A stretch of DNA of 36,957 bases from Kangiella sp. (GCF_014762745.1 NZ_JABURJ010000141.1:1-36957); one strand, 5' to 3'. Counted from the first letter of the stretch, positions 7,147 to 15,933 are shown. A program made the numbers and translations. The notes: generated by a model not told the origin, from the sequence alone.

Positions 7147-7969
7147 AAACCACTATCAATTCCTGAGCATTGTTGCGTCCTGCGCCATCGCAGGAAATAA
7201 AGCGTCGTACGGGGAAGGATTGCAGGTCTTTGGCTTTGGCGTAGATTAGGCGTGAGAAGTCAGTGTCATGGTTGGAAATAACAACCGGCACGCCTCGTTT
7301 GGCCAGTTTCTGGGCTTCGAGCGCCAGTTCGCGCTGGTTGTCGAGCGAAAACTCTTGCTGGCTGTAGCTTGCAAAGTTGGCAGTTAATGACCAGGGAACA
7401 TAAGGTGGATCACAATAGACCACATTGCCTTTTCGTGCGTGGCTCATGGTTTTGCTGAAACTCTGGCAGCGAAATTCTGCTCTTTTCGCTTTCACGGCAA
7501 AAAACTCCATTTCACGACCGGGGAAATAAGGTTTTTTATAACGACCGAACGGTACATTGAAACCACCAGAGCGGTTATAACGACACAGGCCGTTGTAACC
7601 ATGACGGTTAAAGTAGATAAATAAAGCGGCTCGCTCACGGCCAGCTGGAAGCTGGTTGAAATAGTCTCTTAACTCATAAAAGGTTTTCTGGTTATTGTTC
7701 TGAGCGGTAAAAAAACTGGCGCAATAATCAATAAACTCTGTTTTGCCTTTTTTCAGCTGATTAAAAACATCAATCAAATCGGGGTTAATATCAGCCAGTA
7801 AGTAACGATCATAATCCGCATTAAGAAACAGTGCTCCTGAACCCGCAAACGGTTCAATCAGTTTATTTCCCTCAGGTAAAACTTTTAGAATTCTAGGCAG
7901 TAATCGAAACTTACCACCCGCCCACTTAAGGAAAGGTCTTTGATGGGAAGTGGGCTTTAGTGCAGACAT
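7139..7969 (-). CDS. dam: DNA adenine methylase (Dam family)
   Basis: This is a 276-residue DNA N6-adenine methyltransferase of the alpha group that includes E. coli Dam and M.DpnIIA. The SAM-binding motif is FLKWAGGKFRLL (about residues 13-24), FAGSGALF follows, and the catalytic DPPY tetrad is at 187-190 with the C-terminal motif ISNHD. Length is close to that of E. coli Dam (278), and the order of motifs is the same. GATC specificity is an inference from family. No restriction endonuclease gene is adjacent, which favours an orphan housekeeping Dam. It is the first gene of a coupled pair with the AT-rich membrane protein. Confidence 0.92.
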   Translation of the reverse strand: MSALKPTSHQRPFLKWAGGKFRLLPRILKVLPEGNKLIEPFAGSGALFLNADYDRYLLADINPDLIDVFNQLKKGKTEFIDYCASFFTAQNNNQKTFYELRDYFNQLPAGRERAALFIYFNRHGYNGLCRYNRSGGFNVPFGRYKKPYFPGREMEFFAVKAKRAEFRCQSFSKTMSHARKGNVVYCDPPYVPWSLTANFASYSQQEFSLDNQRELALEAQKLAKRGVPVVISNHDTDFSRLIYAKAKDLQSFPVRRFISCDGAGRNNAQELIVVYE

Positions 7970-8070
7970 AATCGGTTTTTATTCTTACAATTGCTGCCTA
8001 GTGTATCAAAACCGATCACGAATGAAAGGTAAAATTAACTCATTCAGCTCAATAGACTCATAGGAGAAGC

Positions 8071-8673
8071 ATGACTCAAACAACACCCAAGGCCGTCTTT
8101 ATTTTTGCGCATGGCGCTGGCGCAGACTCACATTCAGAATTCATGCGGACTATGGCAAAGCTTATCAGCCATCCTCAAATTGAAGTGGTACTGTTTGATT
8201 TCCCCTACATGCTCAAACGCCAGCAGACCGGCAAGAAGTCACCACCGGATCGTATGCCCAAGCTTATAGAAGCCTATAAGCAACAGATCGTAAAACACGG
8301 CCAAGGTCGGAAGGTCTTTATTGGCGGCAAGTCGATGGGCGGACGCGTTGCCAGTATGATTGCAGATGAAGAGCAGCTCGATGGCTTAATTTGTATGGGT
8401 TACCCCTTTCATCCGCCGGGCAAGCCTGAAAACCTTCGAACAGAGCATTTACAGAATCTCAAAACACCGGCACTGATATTGCAAGGTACGCGCGATCCTT
8501 TTGGTAAGCCTGATGAGGTGGCTGGCTATGATTTGTCTTCAAAAATACAGGTCAGCTGGCTGGAAGATGGCAACCATAGTCTGGAAACTTTGAAACGCTC
8601 GGAGGTGAGCACGGAGCAAAGCTGGCAAAAAGCAGCCAGTAAAGCTCAGAATTTCATATTAAGTCTTATCTAG
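8071..8673 (+). CDS. Alpha/beta hydrolase, TEX30/KANSL3-like
   Basis: This 200-residue cytoplasmic alpha/beta hydrolase resembles the TEX30/KANSL3 group within the dienelactone hydrolase-like clan. It has an oxyanion-side HGAGADSHSEFM motif, a nucleophile elbow GGKSMGGR, the characteristic GYPFHPPGKPENLR segment, an acidic residue in LQGTRDPFG and the catalytic histidine in DGNHSLE. An AGGAGA ribosome-binding site precedes ATG at 8071. The substrate is unknown. It is a single gene, convergent with dgkA. Confidence 0.85.
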   Translation: MTQTTPKAVFIFAHGAGADSHSEFMRTMAKLISHPQIEVVLFDFPYMLKRQQTGKKSPPDRMPKLIEAYKQQIVKHGQGRKVFIGGKSMGGRVASMIADEEQLDGLICMGYPFHPPGKPENLRTEHLQNLKTPALILQGTRDPFGKPDEVAGYDLSSKIQVSWLEDGNHSLETLKRSEVSTEQSWQKAASKAQNFILSLI

Positions 8674-8695
8674 GAATGTCTTGCTAAAGAGCAGT

Positions 8696-9076
8696 CTAAG
8701 AGAAAAAGTTGAAGTAGCAGACGGTGCCCCAGACAATTCCGGTGAAGAGCAATGCAATAAAGACCATGGCAGAGCCTATGTCTTTAGCCCGACCTGATAG
8801 TGGGTGTCGCTCAGAGCCAATTCGGTCAACCACTGCTTCAATAGCTGAATTAGCAAGTTCTGCCATAAGGACTACACCTAATGTTAATAACAATATGGCA
8901 ATCTCACCGGTGGTTTTACCTAAAACAAATGCCAGCGGAATTAAAATGACGGCTAGTACCAGCTCCTGACGGAAAGCGGCTTCGTTGATCCATGCACCTT
9001 TCAGTCCCTGCCACGAATACTTAGTAGCGTCTAGAATACGAGGAATTCCTGTTTTACCGGGTTTCATATATGACAT
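8696..9076 (-). CDS. dgkA: Diacylglycerol kinase (prokaryotic DgkA type)
   Basis: This is a small integral inner-membrane kinase that phosphorylates diacylglycerol to phosphatidic acid and recycles the lipid by-product of osmoregulated glucan synthesis. The 126-residue protein has an N-terminal amphipathic segment with WQGLKGAWINEAAFRQE and three transmembrane helices; the family signature ELANSAIEAVVDRIG is complete. Met4 (start at 9067) is an alternative start. No operon partner is seen. Confidence 0.95.
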   Translation of the reverse strand: MSYMKPGKTGIPRILDATKYSWQGLKGAWINEAAFRQELVLAVILIPLAFVLGKTTGEIAILLLTLGVVLMAELANSAIEAVVDRIGSERHPLSGRAKDIGSAMVFIALLFTGIVWGTVCYFNFFS

Positions 9077-9161
9077 TGTGACCGACTTAATACATTAGGC
9101 TTATGCAAGGATACTACTGTATGCTAACCTTTTGAGCAAACTGACAAAAATTGGCAACGCT

Positions 9162-9572
9162 ATGAAAATCAAACAGTTAAAATATATCATCTTGTTATCA
9201 TTCGCACCGCTTGCTGCCTGCTCGGAAGTGGCAAGTAATGATGACTCTGCTGGCTCAGCTAACGGTAGCGTGGATTATCAGCAACAAATTCAGGCGGCCA
9301 TTGCAGATAAAAGCTGCAACTCAGATGCAGACTGTGCCCTGGTTGAAGTGGGCGCCAAACCCTGTGGTGGCCCGGAAACTTATGAGCCCTATTCAAAGCC
9401 TAATGTTGACGAAGACAAGCTGCACCAACTGGCAGCTGCCTATAAAAAAGAACGTCAGGACTATTTCAAAGAGAATCAGATCATGGGTATTTGCGTGGTT
9501 ACGCCCAAACCCAATGTCGGCTGTGTGAACAATCAGTGTGTTGCCTCAGAGCAAAACCTTCAGGTTCAGTGA
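9162..9572 (+). CDS. Predicted lipoprotein, cysteine-rich
   Basis: The protein is about 136 residues. It starts with a lipoprotein signal peptide: MKIKQLKYIILLSF followed by the lipobox LAAC, so it should be lipid-anchored. The mature part has paired cysteines (DKSCNSDADCALV, KPCGGP, GICVV, GCVNNQCV), suggesting a disulfide-stabilised periplasmic domain. I do not recognise a function. ATG at 9162 puts the signal peptide at the N-terminus; an in-frame TTG at 9132 is less likely. Its 3' end overlaps the 3' end of bioD by 27 bp on the opposite strand. Confidence 0.72.
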   Translation: MKIKQLKYIILLSFAPLAACSEVASNDDSAGSANGSVDYQQQIQAAIADKSCNSDADCALVEVGAKPCGGPETYEPYSKPNVDEDKLHQLAAAYKKERQDYFKENQIMGICVVTPKPNVGCVNNQCVASEQNLQVQ

Positions 9573-10241
9573 TTCACTTGCCTTGGTAAAGTCAGCACCT
9601 ACTTGTTTGTCGACCACACCAAGACAGGGCGCTGAAATATTTTTCTGAAGCCAATCCAGGTTCTGCTCACTGCGGTTCATATCGCCAAAAACAAAGTTGG
9701 CAACCCAGCCTTTAAGCTTAAGTCCGCGTCTCTCAATATCTCGAACCGTCAACATGGCATGATTGAGACAGCCCAGTTTCATACCGACCACCAGAATCAC
9801 ATCCATTCCTTTCTGCTCCACCCAGTCGGCGTAGGTTTCAGTATCATTGAGTGGCGTCAACCAGCCACCTGCACCCTCAACAAGTAAGTATTCACTTTTG
9901 GGAAATTTAATCAGCCGGTTAAGCTCAGCAATTGAAAGTTCAACACCAGCTTCCTGAGCGGCAATATGAGGCGCGATAGCTGGTTCAAAACACAAAGGAT
10001 TAATATCGGAATAGTTGATTTGCTCAAAACCTGGGCTTTTTTTCGATAATTCGTGGATTTTAAGACCATCTTCATTCACCCAGCGGCCCGACTGCAATTC
10101 AGCCCCAGAAGCAATTGGTTTCAAACCAACAACCTGCTTGTCATGATGCAACAGTGAATTGATAAGTAACTGAGTTATAAAAGTTTTTCCAACCTCGGTA
10201 TCAGTACCGGCAATGAATAATATTTTTCCCGTATTGCTCAT
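9546..10241 (-). CDS. bioD: Dethiobiotin synthetase
   Basis: BioD closes the ureido ring by ATP-dependent carboxylation of 7,8-diaminopelargonic acid to give dethiobiotin. The P-loop GTDTEVGKTF is at the N-terminus, followed by KPIASGAE, and the EGAGGWLTPL motif is complete. I choose ATG at 10241 (MSNTGKILF); the open frame extends 7 codons further to 10262. The gene is on the same strand as bioBFHC but is separated from bioC by a plus-strand coiled-coil gene, so it needs its own promoter. No BirA-like operator was seen upstream. Its 3' end overlaps the convergent lipoprotein gene by 27 bp. Confidence 0.95.
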   Translation of the reverse strand: MSNTGKILFIAGTDTEVGKTFITQLLINSLLHHDKQVVGLKPIASGAELQSGRWVNEDGLKIHELSKKSPGFEQINYSDINPLCFEPAIAPHIAAQEAGVELSIAELNRLIKFPKSEYLLVEGAGGWLTPLNDTETYADWVEQKGMDVILVVGMKLGCLNHAMLTVRDIERRGLKLKGWVANFVFGDMNRSEQNLDWLQKNISAPCLGVVDKQVGADFTKASESLNLKVLL

Positions 10242-10319
10242 TTTGTTACCCCTCGCACACATCGCTTAATGATGGTTACGCTATAATTTGACACAAAGTT
10301 GCTACAATTTGGCGTAGCA

Positions 10320-10325
10320 TATAAT
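10320..10325 (+). promoter_or_regulatory. Candidate -10 box of the coiled-coil gene
   Basis: A perfect TATAAT lies 27 nt before the TTG start of the next gene. The best -35 is TTGCTA about 15 nt upstream, a short spacing. On the other strand the same interval contains weaker boxes that may serve bioD. Confidence 0.35.
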
Positions 10326-10352
10326 CATAGTCCGATTTTCAGGTGACTTAAT

Positions 10353-11060
10353 TTGGCTGGCGACAACACTATCATACTCACTTTGGCCATTATAGCCTTG
10401 GTAGTTCTTTTGGCAGCGGTGGTAACTGCTGCTTTAAAGCACGCTTTGGTTAGACAGCTTGAGTCTAAGAACGAGGAACTTAAAAAAGTTCTCGACGAAA
10501 ACACCCGCAACATCGCCAGCAAGGCTCAACGAATTAAAGAGCTAGAGTCTATCCGTGAGGATCTTAAACACTCCCTGCAAAGCCTCTCTGAACGCAATAC
10601 GGCGCTGACCCAAGAGCATCGCGAACTCAAAGGTAAATACAAACAAGCGCAAACGTCATACGAAGAAGCTCAGCAAAACTATCTCAATGCCCTGCAATCC
10701 ATCGCTGACACCAAGCGCGAGCTTGATGACGAAATGGATCAGCTTCGAGAAGAGTGCGATGCCCGCGTTCGAACAATTCGCCAGGATGCCCTTGAAGAAA
10801 AAGAACGTTTCAAAGAAAACTTGGGCGCAGAATTCGAACACCTTAAAAAGAGCCATAAGCGCCTGGTTCAAGCCAACGCTACATTAAGTCGTAACATTGA
10901 TAACCTACGTGATGAACGTGATTTCTATCGCACCGAATTCGAAACCTTGCGTGACTTCCTGCACGAATCACAAATGAAAAACGTCAAGCAAACCCTTGAA
11001 GAAAAAGAGGAAGAGCTCAAGGAGAAAATCGTTAACTTTGAGAACAAAAAAAACCATTAA
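10353..11060 (+). CDS. Membrane-anchored coiled-coil protein
   Basis: I do not recognise the family. The protein is about 235 residues. Residues 5-28 form a transmembrane helix (IILTLAIIALVVLLAAVVTAALKHAL region), and nearly all the rest is charged heptad-like sequence (Glu/Lys/Leu/Arg/Gln rich) predicted as a long coiled coil on the cytoplasmic side or periplasmic side. The start is TTG at 10353, 6 nt after AGGTGA at 10341-10346; no ATG occurs before about residue 130. The gene sits between bioC and bioD in the opposite direction. Such proteins often act in envelope or chromosome organisation, but nothing here shows which. Confidence 0.7.
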   Translation: MAGDNTIILTLAIIALVVLLAAVVTAALKHALVRQLESKNEELKKVLDENTRNIASKAQRIKELESIREDLKHSLQSLSERNTALTQEHRELKGKYKQAQTSYEEAQQNYLNALQSIADTKRELDDEMDQLREECDARVRTIRQDALEEKERFKENLGAEFEHLKKSHKRLVQANATLSRNIDNLRDERDFYRTEFETLRDFLHESQMKNVKQTLEEKEEELKEKIVNFENKKNH

Positions 11061-11090
11061 TACGATTAACAGTAACGATTCCTGTCACTC

Positions 11091-11948
11091 TTACTTAATT
11101 TCAACTGCATAATCATGGTAACCCATCGCCACCCCAACCTCTGTGCCGAACGCATGGCCATAGATCAGTTCATAAGTCGCTGGGAGTTGACCATCCTCCA
11201 TCCTGAACTGCTGATACTCTTTCTCTAACTGACGCAGCTGACGCGGGCTGGTCAGGCCGTGATTGCGACTCGAATCAATATTATGCGCGCCAATGTTTTT
11301 TAGATCACGCATCAGCTCCAGCGCCTTGCTATAACCAATTACTACCGGCTCACTATCCACCACCGGATCAGATAGTCGGGCACTCAGCATCGCATCACCC
11401 ACATGGTGCATATCAATAAAGTTATTCACGTGCTGGTAATCATTCACTGCGGCCCAGCTTTGCTTTAACTCATATAAAGTTTCAGGACCGAGTGTTGTAA
11501 ACAGCAATAACCCTTCGGGTTTTAACACTCGATTGAGTTCCTGAAATAATTGCGGCAGCTCATCGATCCACTGAAAAGTCAGATTCGAAAATACAAAGTC
11601 AAAACTGTCGCTTTCAAAAGGCAGGCCTAGTGCGTCTGCGCACAGATACTCTTGCTGTTGTGATTGAGCACGGCAATACTCAACCATGCCCTGTGCCAGG
11701 TCAGCGCCTGTTACTTTGGCATTAGGGTACCGCTTGCTCAATTCACGCGTAAAATAGCCAGTGCCACAACCCAGATCCAAAATATTGGTCGGCTGTAATT
11801 TGAAATACTGAAGGCGCTCCAACAGCCGTTCGCCAGCGACCTTCTGGAAAAAGGCAGCATCATCATAGGTGCTTGCGGCTCGGCTAAAAGAGCGCGCAAT
11901 ATCCTCTTTTGCAATCTGATTAATCTTTTGCTGCATCGTTTTACTCAT
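11091..11948 (-). CDS. bioC: Malonyl-ACP O-methyltransferase
   Basis: BioC methylates the free carboxyl of malonyl-ACP so that fatty acid synthesis can build the pimeloyl chain of biotin. The SAM motif ILDLGCGTGYFTREL and the post-I/IV motifs FDFVFSNLTFQWIDEL are visible, and the N-terminal ARSFSRAASTYDDAA segment is the usual BioC start region. I choose ATG at 11948, which overlaps the bioH stop (ATGAGTAA), so bioC is translationally coupled to bioH; the frame is open 7 codons further up. It is the last gene of the contiguous bioBFHC cluster. Confidence 0.95.
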   Translation of the reverse strand: MSKTMQQKINQIAKEDIARSFSRAASTYDDAAFFQKVAGERLLERLQYFKLQPTNILDLGCGTGYFTRELSKRYPNAKVTGADLAQGMVEYCRAQSQQQEYLCADALGLPFESDSFDFVFSNLTFQWIDELPQLFQELNRVLKPEGLLLFTTLGPETLYELKQSWAAVNDYQHVNNFIDMHHVGDAMLSARLSDPVVDSEPVVIGYSKALELMRDLKNIGAHNIDSSRNHGLTSPRQLRQLEKEYQQFRMEDGQLPATYELIYGHAFGTEVGVAMGYHDYAVEIK

Positions 11949-12717
11949 GTAAAAACTCTTTGACGTCATTCACGAATACAGGCTTATGGGACAGGAATGG
12001 CGCATGGCTCGCTTTGGGATAGACCTTGTGCTGGCTATGCGGAATCAATTGCGCAACCTGCTCTGCGGTCTTTGCCGGAACCAATGAATCCAGACGACCA
12101 TAAAGGCGTAGCATTGGTGCTTTCACTTTGCTTAACTCACTGCGTAGATCCACATCATTAAGCAGAGCCAGACCACCTCGCAGCGCCTTACCTGCCGGTA
12201 CACCATGAATAAAGACCGTATCTCTTAAGCGACGAATATCGTCTTTCTGCGTTTCGCTGCCAATCGCCTGAATCGCCAGGAAACGAATAATGGTGCCCTG
12301 ATAATCTTCTTCCAGATAACGACAGAAGCTATCCATGATGTTGGCTTTCATGGCGTGTTGCCAATCGTCCTCTTGTACAAACCGTGGATTACTGGCCACC
12401 GTGATCAGCTTGTTGACTCGCTCAGGCGTTTGGATGGCAATATTGGTAGCAACCAGGCCGCCCAATGACCAACCAAGATAGTGTGCATTTTCAGGAGCAA
12501 CTTTGAGCACCTGTTCGGTCAACAGATCCATAGTATAAGGATCGCCAGGAATCGGCGAACGACCAAAGCCCGGCAAATCAATCATGTGCAAAGTGAAATG
12601 CTCAGCCAAATCATCAGCCACCATTTCCCAGATACCTGAATGCAAACCCCAGCCATGGAGTAAAACCAGATCGGGCCCTTGCCCGGTCGACTCAATATAA
12701 GGTTGTAACTTACTCAC
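11941..12717 (-). CDS. bioH: Pimeloyl-ACP methyl ester carboxylesterase
   Basis: BioH removes the methyl group from pimeloyl-ACP methyl ester, ending the chain-building phase that BioC starts. It is an alpha/beta hydrolase with the nucleophile S84 in GWSLGG, the likely acid D210 in GRLDSLVP and the base H238 in SHAPF. HGWG near the N-terminus forms the oxyanion hole. The start is GTG at 12717, whose GTGA overlaps the bioF stop codon. The length (258) equals that of E. coli BioH. Being inside the bio cluster supports the specific function over a general esterase. Confidence 0.94.
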   Translation of the reverse strand: MSKLQPYIESTGQGPDLVLLHGWGLHSGIWEMVADDLAEHFTLHMIDLPGFGRSPIPGDPYTMDLLTEQVLKVAPENAHYLGWSLGGLVATNIAIQTPERVNKLITVASNPRFVQEDDWQHAMKANIMDSFCRYLEEDYQGTIIRFLAIQAIGSETQKDDIRRLRDTVFIHGVPAGKALRGGLALLNDVDLRSELSKVKAPMLRLYGRLDSLVPAKTAEQVAQLIPHSQHKVYPKASHAPFLSHKPVFVNDVKEFLHE

Positions 12718-13898
12718 CCGTTGCCTCTTTCTGCATTGTATTTGGCTTGTTTGATCTGAAGCGCTAAATGCTCCAGCAAATAGTCAATATCGTCAGTGCT
12801 GTGTTCCGCGGTTAAGGTTACGCGCAACCGAGCACTGTTTTCTGGAACCGTTGGCGGCCTGATACCAACCAGTAATATGCCAGCTTCTTTTAAAGCACGG
12901 CTAATGGCCAATGTTTTATCATTGCGTCCGATCAGCACTGGCTGAATGGCGGTTTCAGAAGGCATTAATGGAATATCGTATTCACTGGCCAGCCTGTGGA
13001 AATAGAGGATGTTTTTGTGCAACTGCTCGCGTCGCCATGATTCTTGCTGAATCAGTTTCAGGCCTGCGCGATTGGCTGCCGCTACAGCTGCGGGCATGGC
13101 CGTGGTGTAGATATAACTGCGACCAAACTGAATCAGGCTTTCGATCAGCAAGTCATTGCCGGCCACAAAAGCACCAAAGCCACCCAGCGCCTTGCCAAAA
13201 GTGGCCATGTAAATATCGGCTGTTTGCTGCGCTAAATTAAAGTGTTCCAGACTGCCTTTACCCTGCTTGCCCAACACGCCAAAGCCATGTGCATCATCAA
13301 CCATCAAGGATGCCTTATGCTTGTTACAGCTGGCGGCCAGTTCAGGCAGTGGCGCAATATCACCATCCATACTGAAAACGCCATCGGTTACCACCAAGCG
13401 GCTTTCCGCAGGCTGTTTCATCTGGCGCTCGAATGAGTCCAGATCGGCGTGGGCATAACGTAACATTTTTGCCGGGCTAGCCATACCACCATCAATCAGG
13501 GATGCGTGATTAAGTTTATCCTGAATAATTAAATCATTCTTTTCGGGCAAAGAGGTCAACACCCCATAGTTCGCCATATAGCCTGTCGAGAATAATAAAG
13601 CACGCTCAACGCCTAAAAATTCTGCCAGCTCTTCTTCCAACGCATGATGCTGATCGCTGTGCCCAATAATCAAATGCGACGCACCACTGCCAACGCCATA
13701 TTTCCCGGCAGCTTTTTGCATCGCTTCGATTAATTTTGGATGGTTAGCCAGACCAAGATAGTCATTACTGCTAAAATTCAGATATTCGCGACCTTCAGCC
13801 TTTATGCGTACGCTTTGCGCACCCTCAAGGGTTAAGCGCTGACGCAACAAATCCTGAGCTTTTCGCTGCTCAAGTCTGGCTTGCAGTTTTTGCCACAT
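12714..13898 (-). CDS. bioF: 8-amino-7-oxononanoate synthase
   Basis: BioF is a PLP enzyme that condenses pimeloyl-ACP with alanine to give 7-keto-8-aminopelargonate. The Schiff-base lysine is K236 in TFGKALGG; the ring-stacking histidine H131 (KLNHASL) and the DDAHGFG motif (D201-D202-A-H204) are present. The length (394) is close to the E. coli enzyme (384). It starts 15 nt after bioB and overlaps bioH by 4 nt, so it is in the same operon. Confidence 0.96.
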   Translation of the reverse strand: MWQKLQARLEQRKAQDLLRQRLTLEGAQSVRIKAEGREYLNFSSNDYLGLANHPKLIEAMQKAAGKYGVGSGASHLIIGHSDQHHALEEELAEFLGVERALLFSTGYMANYGVLTSLPEKNDLIIQDKLNHASLIDGGMASPAKMLRYAHADLDSFERQMKQPAESRLVVTDGVFSMDGDIAPLPELAASCNKHKASLMVDDAHGFGVLGKQGKGSLEHFNLAQQTADIYMATFGKALGGFGAFVAGNDLLIESLIQFGRSYIYTTAMPAAVAAANRAGLKLIQQESWRREQLHKNILYFHRLASEYDIPLMPSETAIQPVLIGRNDKTLAISRALKEAGILLVGIRPPTVPENSARLRVTLTAEHSTDDIDYLLEHLALQIKQAKYNAERGNG

Positions 13899-13913
13899 GG
13901 CAACTATTTCCTG

Positions 13914-15008
13914 CTAATGCGTTTTAGTTGCGTCGTAAAATAAAGGTTTAGCCGGTTGCTGCTCTTCAACTTTTGGCGTCTCGTCAGCCAACTCCTCACT
14001 GTCCATATCTCTACGCTCAGGCTCAATACCCAGGCGCTTAAATAGCAACATATCGGCTTCAGCTTCTGGGTTGGCGGTGGTTAATAATTTCTCGCCATAG
14101 AAGATCGAATTAGCGCCCGCCAAATAGCATAAAGTCTGAGTTTCTTCGTTCATGTCTTCACGACCGGCAGAAAGACGAACGTAAGACTGAGGCATCATAA
14201 TGCGGGCGGTAGCAATCATGCGTACAAATTCAATCGAATCCAGCTTCTCAACGTCGCCCAATGGCGTACCTTCAACCGCAACCAGCATATTGATTGGAAC
14301 GCTTTGCGGATGCTCTGGCATATTGGCCAGTTGTTGCAACAAGCCATAACGATCATTGGTTTCTTCACCCATGCCAATAATGCCACCGCTACAAACATTA
14401 ATACCGGCATCACGAACATTCTGCAAAGTATCCAGACGGTTCTTGTAAGTACGAGTGGTAATAATCTGTTGATAGTATTCGGGCGAAGTATCAAGGTTAT
14501 GGTTGTAGTAATCCAAACCGGCTTCAGCCAGTTTCTGTGCCTGTTCATCAGTCAACATGCCTAAGGTAACGCAGGTTTCAAGGCCCATGTCTTTGACCTG
14601 ACGAACCATTTCCAGCACCACATCTAAATCTTTTTCGCGCGGCGAACGCCAGGCTGCGCCCATACAAAAACGGGTCGCACCATTTTTCTTGGCCTGCTGC
14701 GCTTTGCTGATCACTTCTTCAACCGCCATCAACTGCTCTTTGGACAAGCCAGTATTGTAGTGACCTGACTGCGGGCAATAGGCGCAATCTTCTGGGCAAG
14801 CACCGGTTTTAATACTCAATAATGTGCTGGTTTGTACCTGATTCGGATTGAAGTGTTGACGATGAATATTCTGTGCAGCAAACAACAGATCATTAAAAGG
14901 CTGGTTATAAATAGCTTCGACTTCTGCCAATGTCCAGTCATGGCGAACCTGACCACTATTCAATTTTTCTAAACTGGTTAATGTTTGACCGTTATTTTGA
15001 TTGCTCAT
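13914..15008 (-). CDS. bioB: Biotin synthase
   Basis: BioB is a radical-SAM enzyme that inserts sulfur into dethiobiotin. The [4Fe-4S] motif CPEDCAYC gives C71, C75 and C78. [12 protein letters not shown] and RLSAGR, which carry residues around the auxiliary [2Fe-2S] cluster, are present. The protein is 364 residues, about 18 longer than E. coli BioB, with an acidic and Pro-rich C-terminal tail. It is the first gene of bioBFHC. A promoter with a BirA-type operator lies 64-118 nt upstream. Confidence 0.97.
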   Translation of the reverse strand: MSNQNNGQTLTSLEKLNSGQVRHDWTLAEVEAIYNQPFNDLLFAAQNIHRQHFNPNQVQTSTLLSIKTGACPEDCAYCPQSGHYNTGLSKEQLMAVEEVISKAQQAKKNGATRFCMGAAWRSPREKDLDVVLEMVRQVKDMGLETCVTLGMLTDEQAQKLAEAGLDYYNHNLDTSPEYYQQIITTRTYKNRLDTLQNVRDAGINVCSGGIIGMGEETNDRYGLLQQLANMPEHPQSVPINMLVAVEGTPLGDVEKLDSIEFVRMIATARIMMPQSYVRLSAGREDMNEETQTLCYLAGANSIFYGEKLLTTANPEAEADMLLFKRLGIEPERRDMDSEELADETPKVEEQQPAKPLFYDATKTH

Positions 15009-15071
15009 TATTTTAAAAACCCTTATAGTCTATGGCTTCGCGCACAGCAAGATTCAGGAAGAATAGCGTGA

Positions 15072-15099
15072 AGTTTACGGTTTCATCACTCACTGTCAA
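15072..15099 (-). promoter_or_regulatory. Predicted bioB promoter
   Basis: On the minus strand, TTGACA (complement of 15094-15099) and TAAACT (complement of 15072-15077) are separated by 16 nt. The -35 is a perfect consensus and lies inside one half of the biotin operator, so BirA binding would block RNA polymerase. Transcription would start about 55-60 nt before the bioB ATG. Confidence 0.6.
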
Positions 15100-15126
15100 C
15101 CAATTAAAGGGAATTATGGTTTACAA
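15093..15126. promoter_or_regulatory. BirA (biotin repressor) operator
   Basis: The half-sites are CTGTCAACC (15093-15101) and GGTTTACAA (15118-15126) with a 16-nt spacer. The BirA consensus, as I recall the E. coli bio operator, is TTGTAAACC-N16-GGTTTACAA; 16 of 18 half-site positions match. Both differences are in the left half, and one of them turns the complementary strand into a perfect TTGACA -35 box. The site overlaps the ATG of comF (15116-15118). Confidence 0.75.
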
Positions 15127-15823
15127 TCTATTTTCAATCGTTCGCAAAAATATTCCTCAATACTCCGGCAATTGCTCCCTGTGTGGCTTAAGTACCGAAT
15201 ACTCAGGCTTTTGCGAACCTTGCCTCTCCGCAGTTCAGCGCGACGGCCACTACTGCCAGCAATGCGGTAATAGCCTAGGCAAACAGCCTTTTGGTGCCAC
15301 CTGTGGCCAATGCCTGAAAAAACCACCCCGCTACCAGACCTTAGTCGCTGCGACTCATTATGAGTTTCCGGTCAGTCACGCCATCAGCGAGATGAAGTTC
15401 GAAAAGCAACTGCATCATATTCGCAGTTTCAGCAACCTGCTGCTTGAAGCACTGCTCAAGCATTATCAGGATACTCCTCTGCCGCAGGCCATTGTGCCGA
15501 TTCCGCTGCACTCCAACCGGCTGCGTGAACGCGGTTTTAATCAATCCCAACTGATCGCCAAACACCTGAATCGTAAATTAAACATTCCTTTGCTCGATCA
15601 TGCACTGCTCCGTATTAAGGATACTCCTCATCAGATTGGTTTAAAGGCTGTTGAGCGCCGCAAAAACCTGAAGCGCGCTTTTACCGTTAAGCAGGAACTA
15701 CCCAAGCATATTGCTCTGGTAGATGATGTGGTCACCACCGGCTCAACCATTCAGGAAGCTTCCAAACAGTGTTTGAAGCATGGCGTGGAACGAATTGATG
15801 TCTGGTGTCTGGCCAAAACCTGA
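15116..15823 (+). CDS. comF: ComF family phosphoribosyltransferase-like protein
   Basis: ComF/GntX proteins are needed for natural transformation in several bacteria, acting in the cytoplasm on incoming single-stranded DNA. This one has an N-terminal zinc-binding region with two Cys pairs (CSLCG, CEPC, CQQCG, CGQC) and a C-terminal PRTase domain with the PRPP-binding motif ALVDDVVTTGST. I choose ATG at 15116, with AAAGGGA at 15106-15112 as ribosome-binding site; the open frame reaches back to 15032. The gene diverges from bioB, and the BirA operator covers its start codon. A possible promoter is TTGCTC (15001-15006)/TATAGT (15024-15029). Confidence 0.88.
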   Translation: MVYNLFSIVRKNIPQYSGNCSLCGLSTEYSGFCEPCLSAVQRDGHYCQQCGNSLGKQPFGATCGQCLKKPPRYQTLVAATHYEFPVSHAISEMKFEKQLHHIRSFSNLLLEALLKHYQDTPLPQAIVPIPLHSNRLRERGFNQSQLIAKHLNRKLNIPLLDHALLRIKDTPHQIGLKAVERRKNLKRAFTVKQELPKHIALVDDVVTTGSTIQEASKQCLKHGVERIDVWCLAKT

Positions 15824-15883
15824 CGGCAACTCTATTTGCAGACTCTTACCAGTTTGGGTATATTCTAAAAGGTGTTAAATTTT

Positions 15884-15912
15884 TTGACACTTTTTGTAGA
15901 AATTCTTACTAA
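15884..15912 (+). promoter_or_regulatory. Candidate promoter of the zinc-ribbon gene
   Basis: TTGACA at 15884-15889 is a perfect -35 box. With a 17-nt spacer the -10 would be TACTAA at 15907-15912, a weak match. The start codon of the small gene is 21 nt further on. Confidence 0.4.
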
Positions 15913-15933
15913 ACAAACTGATAGGAGCCTTTT

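Noticed and set aside
10242-10352. BirA operator before bioD
   Set aside because: No pair of GGTTTACAA-like half-sites at the right spacing was found; TTTGACACAAA is a short palindrome of another kind.
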